From Candidatus Gastranaerophilales bacterium (GTDB lineage: Bacteria; Cyanobacteriota; Vampirovibrionia; Gastranaerophilales; Gastranaerophilaceae), in the NCBI GenBank assembly GCA_947624645.1, contig CANQLG010000015.1, forward strand, positions 1 to 41,776: 41,776 bases of DNA. Reading direction: 5' to 3'. Position numbers and translations under genes: made by a program. Shown here one piece after another: positions 23,861 to 31,784 of this stretch (position 1 is the first letter of the stretch; each line of letters starts with the position of its first letter). The notes under the pieces were generated by a model, which had not been told where the DNA came from, made no database searches, and saw only the letters and a program-made list of their open reading frames with translations.

Positions 23861-24322
23861 ATGAAGAATATCAAAATATTTGTTACAGACTTTGACGGTA
23901 TTTTTACCGACGGTAAATTGAGGGTATATTCTGACGGGTCTACCTCTAAAGATATAGACTATAAAGATATTATGGCAATTGCTAATATTCTTAAAAAAAA
24001 TATTAAGTTTGCAATTATTTCGGGAGAAAAATCTGCTGCTATTGATGTTATTAAAGTAAAATTCCCCAATATTGATGTTTTTCAAAATGAAAGAAATAAA
24101 ATTAATATTTTTAAAAGTTTACTGGAAAAATATAATATCGAACCAGAAAATGCACTTTATATGGGCGATGATATTAATGACATTGAATGTCTTAATATAG
24201 CAGGTTTCCCTGCCACTGTTAATAATGCACATAAAACCGTTAAATCGATTAAAAATATTTATATTACTTCTTCTGACGGAGGGCAAGGTGCCGTTAGAGA
24301 AATTGCGGATTTAATCTTATGA
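23861..24322 (+). CDS. kdsC: KdsC-like 3-deoxy-D-manno-octulosonate-8-phosphate phosphatase
   Basis: A 153-aa cap-less HAD phosphatase of the KdsC type, which removes phosphate from Kdo-8-P in lipopolysaccharide core synthesis. HAD motif I 'VTDFDGIFTDG' (nucleophile and acid Asp), motif II 'FAIISGEKSAA', and motif IV 'MGDDINDIECL' are intact. The closing 'GGQGAVREIADLIL' is typical of KdsC, where the C-terminal tail closes the active site. The ATG at 23861 is preferred over an upstream in-frame TTG. The family also contains phosphatases for other nonulosonates, so the exact sugar is uncertain. It overlaps the TPR gene by ATGA. Confidence 0.88.
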   Translation: MKNIKIFVTDFDGIFTDGKLRVYSDGSTSKDIDYKDIMAIANILKKNIKFAIISGEKSAAIDVIKVKFPNIDVFQNERNKINIFKSLLEKYNIEPENALYMGDDINDIECLNIAGFPATVNNAHKTVKSIKNIYITSSDGGQGAVREIADLIL

Positions 24323-26025
24323 AAAATTTCTTCAGACAAATTTATTACAATATATTAAAATTTGATAAATACACAAATGATTATCTTAAAATATCAAGCA
24401 ATATAGAGATACCGTCCTTAGCATATACGGATTGGGGGCTATATTTAGCCAATTTAAAAGATTTTAACAGCGCAATTGAAAAACTTGAAACTGCTATTTT
24501 GATGTCAAATAATAATCCTAAGCCTTGCATAAATTTGGGAATTATTTATGCAAAGCTTAAAGAATATGATAAAGCAGAAGCTGCACTTAATGAAGCTATT
24601 AAGAGAGATACTCAAAATGCATTTACTTATACCATTCTCGGAAGTATTTATATTGCAAAAGATAACTATAAAGAAGCAGAGGAATCACTAAGAAAAGCCT
24701 TAAAACTTGCTCCTTATGATTCCGATGTATATTTTAACTACGGTATTTTATACACTAAAACAAAAAATAAAACTAAAGCGATTGAAATGCTTAAAAAAGC
24801 AAAAACTCTTAATCCTGCAAACAATAATATTTATTTTATGCTCGGAGTTCTGTATTTTGAATCGGACAAAATAGCAGATGCTTTTAATGAATTTAAGCAA
24901 CTTGAAAATAATAATAAAAATTACAAAGAATTAAATTATTATATGGCACTTTGCTATAAAAAAGAAAAGAATTATTCCGCAGTTATGGAATATGCTACAA
25001 GAGCTTTAAATGAAGATAATAATAATCCTGCAATATATATGCTCTTGGCACAGAATTATATTGATATGAATAATTTTGAAGAAGCATTCAGAATATATCA
25101 GTTTGGCGAAAACAAAGGTTTTAATAATTATGATTATTACCTTTCTTGGGGAATATCTTTAATAAAAAACGAAAATATTTCCGAAGCAAAAAAAATACTT
25201 TTCAAGGCTTTGGATATAAAAAATAATGATGCAAATGTTTTATATCGGTTAGGATATTGTTTTTATAAAGAAAAGGCCTATGATAAAGCCGAAGAATATT
25301 ATAAACAAGCATTAGTTTATGATGAAATAAATCCGACTGTTATCGGAGCTTTAGGCATGATTTATTATGATAAGAAAGACTATCAAAATGCCATAACAAA
25401 CTTTTTCCGAGCAATTGATATTTCTTCAAAAAAAGCATATTTATATTTTTACATTGCAAATTGCCATTATAAATCAGGGAAATTAAAAAAAGCCTCAGAT
25501 TATTATCAAAAAACTATTGAATATTATCCTAACCATATAGAAGCATATATTAACTATACAATGTGTCTGTTGGATTTAAATAATAATAAAGATGCTCTAA
25601 GAAAAATCAGAACCGCATATCAAATAAACAGAAAATCAAAAAAAATAATTTTAATCTATGCTTTAACAAATTTAAAAGTCGGTATTTACTCTGAAGCAAT
25701 AGAAAAAGCTGATATGGTTTTAGATATGGAGCCTGAAAATATTCAGGCCCAAATAATAAAAGCTCAGGCACTTATAAATATAAGGAAAGCCCCTGAAGCT
25801 CTGGCTATTTTATGCACATTACCGGGTTCTGAACAAAATTCTTATGTATATAATTATTTATCATATTTAGCATATAAAGTACTTGTAGAAGACAATCCGT
25901 CGAATTATAATGAAAGCATGCTTAATTCATTTAATGAAAAAATTCAACAAATAACATTACAAAATAATGGGACAGAAGAATTAAGCAATTATATAAGCAA
26001 GACTCTAAACATTAATAAAGGATGA
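24319..26025 (+). CDS. Tetratricopeptide-repeat protein
   Basis: A 568-aa protein made almost entirely of TPR units (helix pairs with the W/L-G-Y-A-F-A-P pattern), for example 'PKPCINLGIIYAKLKEYDKA', 'AFTYTILGSIYIAKDNYKEA' and 'ANVLYRLGYCFYKEKAYDKA'. I count about a dozen repeats. TPR arrays hold protein partners together. There is no signal peptide or TM segment, so it is probably cytoplasmic. It overlaps kdsC and lysC by ATGA on both sides, so the three genes are one tightly coupled operon. Its partner is unknown. Confidence 0.92.
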   Translation: MKNFFRQIYYNILKFDKYTNDYLKISSNIEIPSLAYTDWGLYLANLKDFNSAIEKLETAILMSNNNPKPCINLGIIYAKLKEYDKAEAALNEAIKRDTQNAFTYTILGSIYIAKDNYKEAEESLRKALKLAPYDSDVYFNYGILYTKTKNKTKAIEMLKKAKTLNPANNNIYFMLGVLYFESDKIADAFNEFKQLENNNKNYKELNYYMALCYKKEKNYSAVMEYATRALNEDNNNPAIYMLLAQNYIDMNNFEEAFRIYQFGENKGFNNYDYYLSWGISLIKNENISEAKKILFKALDIKNNDANVLYRLGYCFYKEKAYDKAEEYYKQALVYDEINPTVIGALGMIYYDKKDYQNAITNFFRAIDISSKKAYLYFYIANCHYKSGKLKKASDYYQKTIEYYPNHIEAYINYTMCLLDLNNNKDALRKIRTAYQINRKSKKIILIYALTNLKVGIYSEAIEKADMVLDMEPENIQAQIIKAQALINIRKAPEALAILCTLPGSEQNSYVYNYLSYLAYKVLVEDNPSNYNESMLNSFNEKIQQITLQNNGTEELSNYISKTLNINKG

Positions 26026-27287
26026 AAAAAGTGGGAATAATAGTACAAAAATTTGGCGGGACATCCGTTGCAGATCCTCAAAAAATCCATAATGTTGCAA
26101 AAGCTGTTATCAAAGAAAAAAATAACGGAAATGATGTAGTAGTTGTAGTTTCTGCGATGGGGCATACAACGGATTATTTAATAAAACTTGCTAAAGAAAT
26201 CACTAATAATCCTGATTCAAGAGAAATGGATATGTTGTTATCAACGGGGGAACAAGTATCAATAGCCCTACTTACAATGGCAATCCAATCAAACGGGTAT
26301 AAAGCTGTTAGTATGAACGGTCAGCAGGTAGGAATAATAACTGAATGTATTCATTCAAAAGCAAGAATTGTAGATATAAAAACTGATAAATTAAATAAAT
26401 ATTTAAAAGAAGGTAAAATAATTGTAGTAGCAGGATTCCAAGGAGTTACGCCCGATGGAGAAATTACTACACTTGGAAGAGGAGGTTCTGATACTTCAGC
26501 AGTTGCTATCGCAGCAGCACTTAAAGCAGACAGATGTGATATCTATACTGATGTAGAAGGTGTTTATGCTACTGATCCAAGGATTGTTCCTAATGTTCAA
26601 AAGGCTGATGTTATTTCGTACGAAGAAATGCTTGAGCTTGCAAGAGTCGGAGCTAATGTTTTACATCCGAGAAGTGTTGAAACGGCAAAACAATTTAATG
26701 TCCCTTTGAGAGTCAGAAGCTCTTTTAAATTAGATAATTTAGGTACTTTGATTATAGGAGTTGATAATATGGAAATATACAAGCCAGTTGCCGGAGTGGC
26801 TGCCGATTGTTCTCAAGTCAGAATTTTAATATCCAGTTTACCTGATATTCCGGGTACTGCGGCTAAAGTTTTCGGGGCATTAGCTAAACATAATATAAGC
26901 GTTGACATGATAATTCAATCACTTGCAATTGACGGCAAAAACTCTATTGCATTTACGGTTGATGCTCAAGATCTTGATGATGCACTTAAAATTTTAGACA
27001 GTGAAAAAGACCATATTCAATCCGGTAATATATTAACGGATAAAGACATTGCTAAAGTGTCAATAGTAGGCGCAGGTATGGTTGATAGACCCGGTATTGC
27101 TGCTGATATGTTTAAAGCTTTAGCAGAAAAAAATATTAATATTAAAATGATTTCCACAAGTGAAATTAAAATAAGCTGTCTTGTTGAAAAACAAAATGCT
27201 AATGATGCTATTAAGGTATTATGTAAAGAATTCGGATTGGAATCAAAAGAAATTGCTGTTGTTAAAGGTGATTTACCTAATATATAA
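26022..27287 (+). CDS. lysC: Aspartate kinase
   Basis: A 421-aa aspartokinase, the first step of lysine, threonine and methionine synthesis (aspartate + ATP to aspartyl-phosphate). The kinase domain has the 'VQKFGGTSVADP' nucleotide motif (about residues 8-19), 'GFQGVTPDGEITTLGRGGSD' for aspartate/ATP binding and 'TDVEGVYATDPRIVP'. The C-terminal ~150 residues hold two ACT domains ('ISSLPDIPGTAAKVFGALAK' and 'VGAGMVDRPGIAADMFKALA'), the usual site of lysine/threonine feedback. The ATG overlaps the TPR stop (ATGA); a GTG four codons later is a possible alternative start. Length is normal for the single-function type. Confidence 0.97.
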   Translation: MKKVGIIVQKFGGTSVADPQKIHNVAKAVIKEKNNGNDVVVVVSAMGHTTDYLIKLAKEITNNPDSREMDMLLSTGEQVSIALLTMAIQSNGYKAVSMNGQQVGIITECIHSKARIVDIKTDKLNKYLKEGKIIVVAGFQGVTPDGEITTLGRGGSDTSAVAIAAALKADRCDIYTDVEGVYATDPRIVPNVQKADVISYEEMLELARVGANVLHPRSVETAKQFNVPLRVRSSFKLDNLGTLIIGVDNMEIYKPVAGVAADCSQVRILISSLPDIPGTAAKVFGALAKHNISVDMIIQSLAIDGKNSIAFTVDAQDLDDALKILDSEKDHIQSGNILTDKDIAKVSIVGAGMVDRPGIAADMFKALAEKNINIKMISTSEIKISCLVEKQNANDAIKVLCKEFGLESKEIAVVKGDLPNI

Positions 27288-27294
27288 AAAAAGA

Positions 27295-27317
27295 GCGTAA
27301 GGTTAATAAACTTGCGC
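27295..27317. terminator. Bidirectional terminator between lysC and the prophage
   Basis: GCGTAAG / CTTGCGC form a 7-bp stem with one G-T pair. The minus strand is followed by a run of seven T's and the plus strand by CCCTTTT. It insulates lysC from the converging prophage operon. Confidence 0.8.
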
Positions 27318-27329
27318 CCCTTTTAAATT

Positions 27330-27545
27330 TTAACAAAATCCGTCTATCCTATGATGTGCTGACTTTACCGAATCTTCAACTCTTATCAGCCTTTCAAGAA
27401 CATTATTATATTTTTTCATATCTTGTTTTAATTCAATAATTTGCTGTTGCATAAAACTCACCGTGCATTTATAAACGCCGATACAAATACCCGCAGTAAG
27501 CAGCTGTACGCCAATACAAAACATTAATTCATATGTTACAGACAT
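27330..27545 (-). CDS. Small phage membrane protein, XhlA/holin-like
   Basis: A 71-aa protein with one transmembrane helix near the N-terminus ('LMFCIGVQLLTAGICIGVYK') followed by a charged helix with coiled-coil character ('QQQIIELKQDMKKYNNVLERL') and a short tail. XhlA-type hemolysins and some holin partners have a coiled coil plus one TM helix, but in reverse order. A ribosome site GTGGAG precedes the ATG. It is the last gene of the prophage operon and overlaps the DUF1353 gene by 10 bases. Role in lysis is inference. Confidence 0.65.
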   Translation of the reverse strand: MSVTYELMFCIGVQLLTAGICIGVYKCTVSFMQQQIIELKQDMKKYNNVLERLIRVEDSVKSAHHRIDGFC

Positions 27546-28006
27546 TTATTTCTCCACCCGCAAAACTTTTGGTAATTATCAACGCTGTGTTTAATAAGCC
27601 AGCGTTTAAAGGAGCATACGTCAGCCGATTTCATACATCCGATTAATACTAATGTTGAAAGATAACGGTCATTATTGATAAAAGAATGATTTTCGCAGAG
27701 TTTGTCGTGAAGTAATGATGCTATTTGAAATTCTGGTTCTGTCTTTGAGCCTATCAATCGCCAAAATACACGGGGGATACTCGCACCGTCCCAGCGGTAC
27801 CCCTTATCAATTAAAAATTTATACTCTGCCTGCTCTGTTTGTCTCTTATCAAGAATAGTAACAAACAACGGCTTTTTATTCAAAAAAGGTTTATCCGTTA
27901 TCTCTTTTTTTTCCTGCTTTGTCATAGACGGCAGTGGAAAGAGCATAGTCGTACAAGGAATGATATTAAAGTCAATTTCAATTTCATCATCTTTATACCA
28001 AAGCAT
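27536..28006 (-). CDS. DUF1353-family phage protein
   Basis: A 156-aa protein with the DUF1353 signature: 'DKGYRWDGASIPRVFWRLIG' and, further on, 'IASLLHDKLCENHSFINNDR'. The conserved 'W-D-G-A-S-I-P-R' and 'A-x-L-x-H-D' blocks suggest a metal or active site, but the function is not established; these genes occur near phage lysis and tail genes. I choose the ATG at 28006 (MLWYKDDE), 10 bases after AAAGGA. The upstream in-frame extension to 28096 runs through GC-rich hairpin DNA and is not family-like. Confidence 0.85.
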   Translation of the reverse strand: MLWYKDDEIEIDFNIIPCTTMLFPLPSMTKQEKKEITDKPFLNKKPLFVTILDKRQTEQAEYKFLIDKGYRWDGASIPRVFWRLIGSKTEPEFQIASLLHDKLCENHSFINNDRYLSTLVLIGCMKSADVCSFKRWLIKHSVDNYQKFCGWRNKCL

Positions 28007-28027
28007 TTTATAAATCCTTTCGAAGGC

Positions 28028-28129
28028 GGGAGGGAGTACCCCTCCCTGTGGCTGACCGAGGGCATACGCCCAGCCAGTAAATCCGAGGCAGGGCATTTTA
28101 GCATTATTAAAATAAGAATCTTCCCTGCC
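28028..28129. repeat. GC-rich multi-hairpin block in the prophage
   Basis: Three inverted repeats in a row: GGGAGGG/CCCTCCC (28028-28046, perfect 7-bp stem, 5-base loop); GGCT...GGGC/GCCC...AGCC (28050-28075, a two-part stem); and GGCAGGG/CCCTGCC (28087-28093 with 28123-28129). The surrounding DNA is very AT-rich, so this looks foreign or structured. It lies in the leader of the DUF1353 gene and could be an RNA structure or a small palindromic element. Confidence 0.65.
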
Positions 28130-28173
28130 GTTATAGTTATATTTTCCAAGTGAATAAAAACCCGATACGATTT

Positions 28174-28356
28174 TTACTTATTCTTATGCTCCTCAATAAA
28201 CTTAACGATAGCTTCTTTAACTTTTTCCAAAATTTCATCCGAGTATTTTTCAATTATTTCAAGTCCTTTTTCTTTTAATTCGGGCATAAGTTTAACAATT
28301 TTTTTTGCCAATCTTCTTATTACGAATCTTTCAAACCAATTAAATACTTTTGCCAT
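28174..28356 (-). CDS. Small amphipathic helical phage protein
   Basis: A 60-aa basic/acidic helical protein ('WFERFVIRRLAKKIVKLMPE', then 'IIEKYSDEILEKVKEAIVKF'). The pattern is amphipathic with no clear transmembrane span. The ATG is preceded by AAAGGAG and it starts 3 bases after the stop of the fibre-associated gene (28360). Its place between tail-fibre and DUF1353 genes would suit a lysis accessory or fibre chaperone, but I recognise no family. Confidence 0.6.
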   Translation of the reverse strand: MAKVFNWFERFVIRRLAKKIVKLMPELKEKGLEIIEKYSDEILEKVKEAIVKFIEEHKNK

Positions 28357-28359
28357 AGT

Positions 28360-28983
28360 TTACTCCTTTTCTAAATCTTTTTTAATGACGGCGGAGGAGG
28401 TTAAGTCCTCCGCACTGTCGGCGTCGGCTTCGAGAGCCTCTGCGGGTAAAGTATATAATCCTGCTTCTTCCGTCGCTTTAATAACATTATCAAGCGTTTT
28501 TTCGGGTAATTCCTTATTCTCAAACAAATAATCAAGGTCATCAGATGTATAACCTAATAAAGCGCCTATTTTGTTGATATATGGGTGTCCACGGTAGAAA
28601 TTATTTGCCTTAAGTTCTATTTTTAAAGCTTTAATATCAATTTTTTCAGGTATTTCATCCGCCAGTGCCACTGTTTGAATTTGTGCTTGCTGCTCATTTG
28701 CTTGCTTTGCAAGTTCAACTACATCGTCAAAATCAATGCCCTTTGCTTTATATAAAGCTCTTTCAATATCGGCAGAGGTTAAAGAGAGTGCATTAATTCT
28801 GTCTCTTTCTTTTTGTGCCAATATTTCCTCGTAATTTTCAGGTTTTTTAATATATTCCGTCATATCGTCATTTAGAATATACTCGTCCTGCGTTTCAACC
28901 CAAGTTGTATCGGGGTAAAATTCAGGGTTTTTTACAGTTTCAACATAAAATTTGACTTTTCCGTCTTGATAACCTAAAAACAT
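28360..28983 (-). CDS. Tail-fibre-associated phage protein
   Basis: A 207-aa protein following the tail-fibre gene. I take the ATG at 28983 (MFLGYQDGK): GGGAG lies 8 bases upstream, and a longer start would fall in the fibre coding sequence. The N-terminus 'FLGYQDGKVKFYVETVKNPE' and the central 'KERDRINALSLTSADIERAL' resemble short proteins that sit behind fibre genes (fibre assembly or chaperone type). The C-terminal half is acidic and Ala/Glu-rich. No enzymatic motif is seen; role inferred from position. Confidence 0.7.
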   Translation of the reverse strand: MFLGYQDGKVKFYVETVKNPEFYPDTTWVETQDEYILNDDMTEYIKKPENYEEILAQKERDRINALSLTSADIERALYKAKGIDFDDVVELAKQANEQQAQIQTVALADEIPEKIDIKALKIELKANNFYRGHPYINKIGALLGYTSDDLDYLFENKELPEKTLDNVIKATEEAGLYTLPAEALEADADSAEDLTSSAVIKKDLEKE

Positions 28984-28984
28984 A

Positions 28985-31708
28985 TTATTTACTCCCTTCC
29001 GCATAAATAAATCTAAATTGATTTGTAGTGCCCGTTGCAGTATAGTAACAATTTAAACTGTCGCCTTCTTTAACAGGAACACTCGCTCTTAATCCATTGC
29101 CGTTATTCTGTGAAAATGTTGTAAAACCTAATCCTGTTGGAGAAATAGAAAGGCTTATAAACTCTCCTGCCGCATTAGTGTTTTTTGCCAGAATAAACCA
29201 TCCATTGGCAGGTGCTTTATATGTTGAACCGCTTATGCCTAGTGTCAAATTATTATATTTACTGCTAGGCATTGAAGCTGCTGCAGCCTCGTTGAAAGCG
29301 GGCTTTGATGCCAAATCTTCTAATACTCCCCCAATATCAATTAACTGCTGATTTTCTAAAGCATTGCCAAGTTTGAAATATAAATCGCCGCTGCCTTTAC
29401 ATCTGTAAATATATATATACTTATCTTCACTTCCTACACCTGTGGTTCCGCCGGAACTTTTAATTTTTGTCCCTCGCGGAAAAGGCGGGGACATCCATTC
29501 TCCAAATCCCCTATCATGTATTATTAAAGTATTCCATGTGGTTCCCTTATCATAAGAGAATTGTATAATACCATCATCGTCATAAGAAGAAGAATATGCA
29601 CCGCCATAAATTATTGAATTATGTGTTAAATCAAATGTTGTTCCCCAAGTTTTTTGTACCCTTGTAGGACAGTCAATTATATTTTCACTTCCGTTATATA
29701 ACGGAAGTCTGAATGTCATTTCATCCTGATTTATTACAAGGTCATAATCATCATAGCTTTCCGTACTTTCTTTAATAAATCCCGAACAAAAAGCCTGTCC
29801 TATCTTTGCTACGGATTTATTATAAAATGTTTCATATATTTTTCCGCTTAAATATAATCCCGTTGATTTTACCCATCCTGCGTTAGGTTCTAACGGTTCA
29901 GGCGAATACATAGACGTACCTAACGGTATTGTATCGTTCTCGCTTGACGTAAGCTCCGTTAAAGCTGATTTATATTCTTTAACATAAGTATTTCCTACCA
30001 CCATATAAACAGCTACCCCTACTGCATTAGGCTGTACGGTAGTCGACTTTCCGTATATGGAATTAGATAAACTTGCATTAAAATTAAACACATCAGCTGC
30101 TGCCGCTGTTGCTTCAAACCGTCCGGTAGTTACATTAGACCCTTTGGTAAATGCTCCTGTTGTTTCATTAATACCCCCGCAGGTAATTCTCAAGCTGCCT
30201 TGTATATTCGGCAACCCTGCTTCAATATATTTCCCTGCATTTTTACTACTTTGGAAGAAATAATTATTACGAGGCAAAAGTATTCTTTTATTAGTCTCAT
30301 CAACTCCATAGTACCAGGCAACTCCATTCTTATTATATATTTCATCTATCTTGGCTTTGTCTGAAATATTATAAAACTTGTGCCCGTTAGAATTAACTTT
30401 TATCGTAATCCCTGATATTTCTGATGTATTTGAAGTTCCTTCTTTATATTCTTTTATACATCTTTCATAAAAATCCGGATAACCATAGCGCTCGTCAGCT
30501 GCTTCTTTATATACGTATTCACCTAAAAGCTCTAATCCCTCTTTTTCCTCAAATGTTAATATATGATCTTTTGGGATTATGTCAAAAAGCTTGAATCCTA
30601 ATCTTTTTTTTAATTTTTCATCTTCAATTGAAAAAATATTTCTATTATATTCATTAAAATCCAGTTTTTTATCAGTATATGTAATTTGTAACAAGCCTGC
30701 ATAAACATCTTTTAAACCTTTTTCATTTGATAAAGTTGTTTTTTTCTCTAAATCAAAAGGCGGTTTTATAGTATTTAATAAATAATCACCCTCTTTCGCA
30801 TCTTCAGGAAAAAATTCGCCGATGTAAATTTTATTATTTATTAATTTGATTTTCTTTGTTTCAGGGTTAATAAAAATGTTATATATACCCATTGACACAT
30901 CAGCAATATTTAAAGTAAGTTCCTCCGTGATAGTATATGTTTTGCCTTGAATTGTCGTAAGGTCAAACGAGCCTGATGTTTTTAGAATATTTTTTTCTAT
31001 TTTCAAAAAAGCAGGTTTGCCGTTTTCAATATTACCTGTGTTTATACAGAAGACATTATATCTTAACGTTGAAAATGATTGGGCTTGACGAACATAACCT
31101 TGAGCTTCCAATGCATAATATTTTGAAGAATATTCTTTATCATCGACTGTATCTTCCGTTTTTATTGCCCATTGTTTTGCAAGCTCCGCATTATCTTTTG
31201 CTTCGTTTGCCTTTTTGTCAGCATATTCAGAATATTTTTGTGTATTAGCCTTATTTTCTCTTATTTTTTGTAAAAATGATTCCGAATCCTCTTCATCCTC
31301 ACCCTCAGGAGTTTTTATACATCTTTCTATTTTTCTGTTTAATATTTGTAAAATTCTTACAATATAATCAAACGTCCACTCTAATATATTAAAGTTGAAA
31401 TATGATGAATTTCTGAATTCACTTTCTTGTTTAATAATAAGAGTTAACATAAGACTTATCTTTTCATCTTCTTTTAATACCGAATATGTTGAAGATTCCA
31501 AAGGAAAAATTATATAACTTCCTTCCTTATTGCCAATTTCGTGTATGGAATAATCTATTCCCTCTTTTAATACTGTTTTTAAACCTTTGTTATTAATATG
31601 TTGAACTATCAATTCTGAATTTGATTCAATTAGAAAATCAAAATCAAATTTTTTGGATGATGAATTTCCTGCATAGGTATTTACAGGAACCAAAGATGAT
31701 ACGGTCAT
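28985..31708 (-). CDS. Podovirus tail fibre
   Basis: A 907-aa fibre. The first ~150 residues resemble the T7 gp17 N-terminal attachment domain ('MTVSSLVPVNTYAGNSSSKK', 'FDFLIESNSELIVQHI... EGIDYSIH'), which binds the tail tube. A coiled-coil stretch follows (about 165-205: 'IRENKANTQKYSEYADKKAN'). The rest is Gly/Ser/Asn/Thr-rich, as expected of a beta-helical shaft and receptor-binding tip, ending in a small beta domain ('GWFILAKNTNAAGEFISLSI'). The start follows AAGGAAAG. It defines host range. No C-type-lectin variable tip or diversity-generating repeat is seen. Confidence 0.85.
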   Translation of the reverse strand: MTVSSLVPVNTYAGNSSSKKFDFDFLIESNSELIVQHINNKGLKTVLKEGIDYSIHEIGNKEGSYIIFPLESSTYSVLKEDEKISLMLTLIIKQESEFRNSSYFNFNILEWTFDYIVRILQILNRKIERCIKTPEGEDEEDSESFLQKIRENKANTQKYSEYADKKANEAKDNAELAKQWAIKTEDTVDDKEYSSKYYALEAQGYVRQAQSFSTLRYNVFCINTGNIENGKPAFLKIEKNILKTSGSFDLTTIQGKTYTITEELTLNIADVSMGIYNIFINPETKKIKLINNKIYIGEFFPEDAKEGDYLLNTIKPPFDLEKKTTLSNEKGLKDVYAGLLQITYTDKKLDFNEYNRNIFSIEDEKLKKRLGFKLFDIIPKDHILTFEEKEGLELLGEYVYKEAADERYGYPDFYERCIKEYKEGTSNTSEISGITIKVNSNGHKFYNISDKAKIDEIYNKNGVAWYYGVDETNKRILLPRNNYFFQSSKNAGKYIEAGLPNIQGSLRITCGGINETTGAFTKGSNVTTGRFEATAAAADVFNFNASLSNSIYGKSTTVQPNAVGVAVYMVVGNTYVKEYKSALTELTSSENDTIPLGTSMYSPEPLEPNAGWVKSTGLYLSGKIYETFYNKSVAKIGQAFCSGFIKESTESYDDYDLVINQDEMTFRLPLYNGSENIIDCPTRVQKTWGTTFDLTHNSIIYGGAYSSSYDDDGIIQFSYDKGTTWNTLIIHDRGFGEWMSPPFPRGTKIKSSGGTTGVGSEDKYIYIYRCKGSGDLYFKLGNALENQQLIDIGGVLEDLASKPAFNEAAAASMPSSKYNNLTLGISGSTYKAPANGWFILAKNTNAAGEFISLSISPTGLGFTTFSQNNGNGLRASVPVKEGDSLNCYYTATGTTNQFRFIYAEGSK

Positions 31709-31718
31709 TTTTTCTTTC

Positions 31719-31777
31719 CTTTAACTTGTTTTACTATTTTTTTACTTGTTTTACTTGTTTAACTTGTTTTATACTTA
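31719..31777. repeat. Short tandem repeats of ACTTGTTTT before the tail fibre
   Basis: In the gap between the tail-fibre gene and the 452-aa gene, ACTTGTTT(T/A) occurs four times within about 45 bases, with weaker copies on each side. On the coding strand this reads AAACAAGT repeats. It is intergenic and could be a variable-number tract tuning fibre expression. Confidence 0.6.
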
Positions 31778-31784
31778 TTTAAAA

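Noticed and set aside
27536-28096. Longer start for the DUF1353 protein
   Set aside because: The added 30 residues come from the GC-rich hairpin block and do not resemble the family; a good ribosome site supports 28006.
28985-31708. A diversity-generating retroelement acting on the tail fibre, as in phage BPP-1
   Set aside because: No reverse transcriptase, no template/variable repeat pair and no lectin-like variable tip are visible in the window.
31719-31777. CRISPR-like array
   Set aside because: Units are 9 bases and directly adjacent with no spacers; no cas genes in the window.
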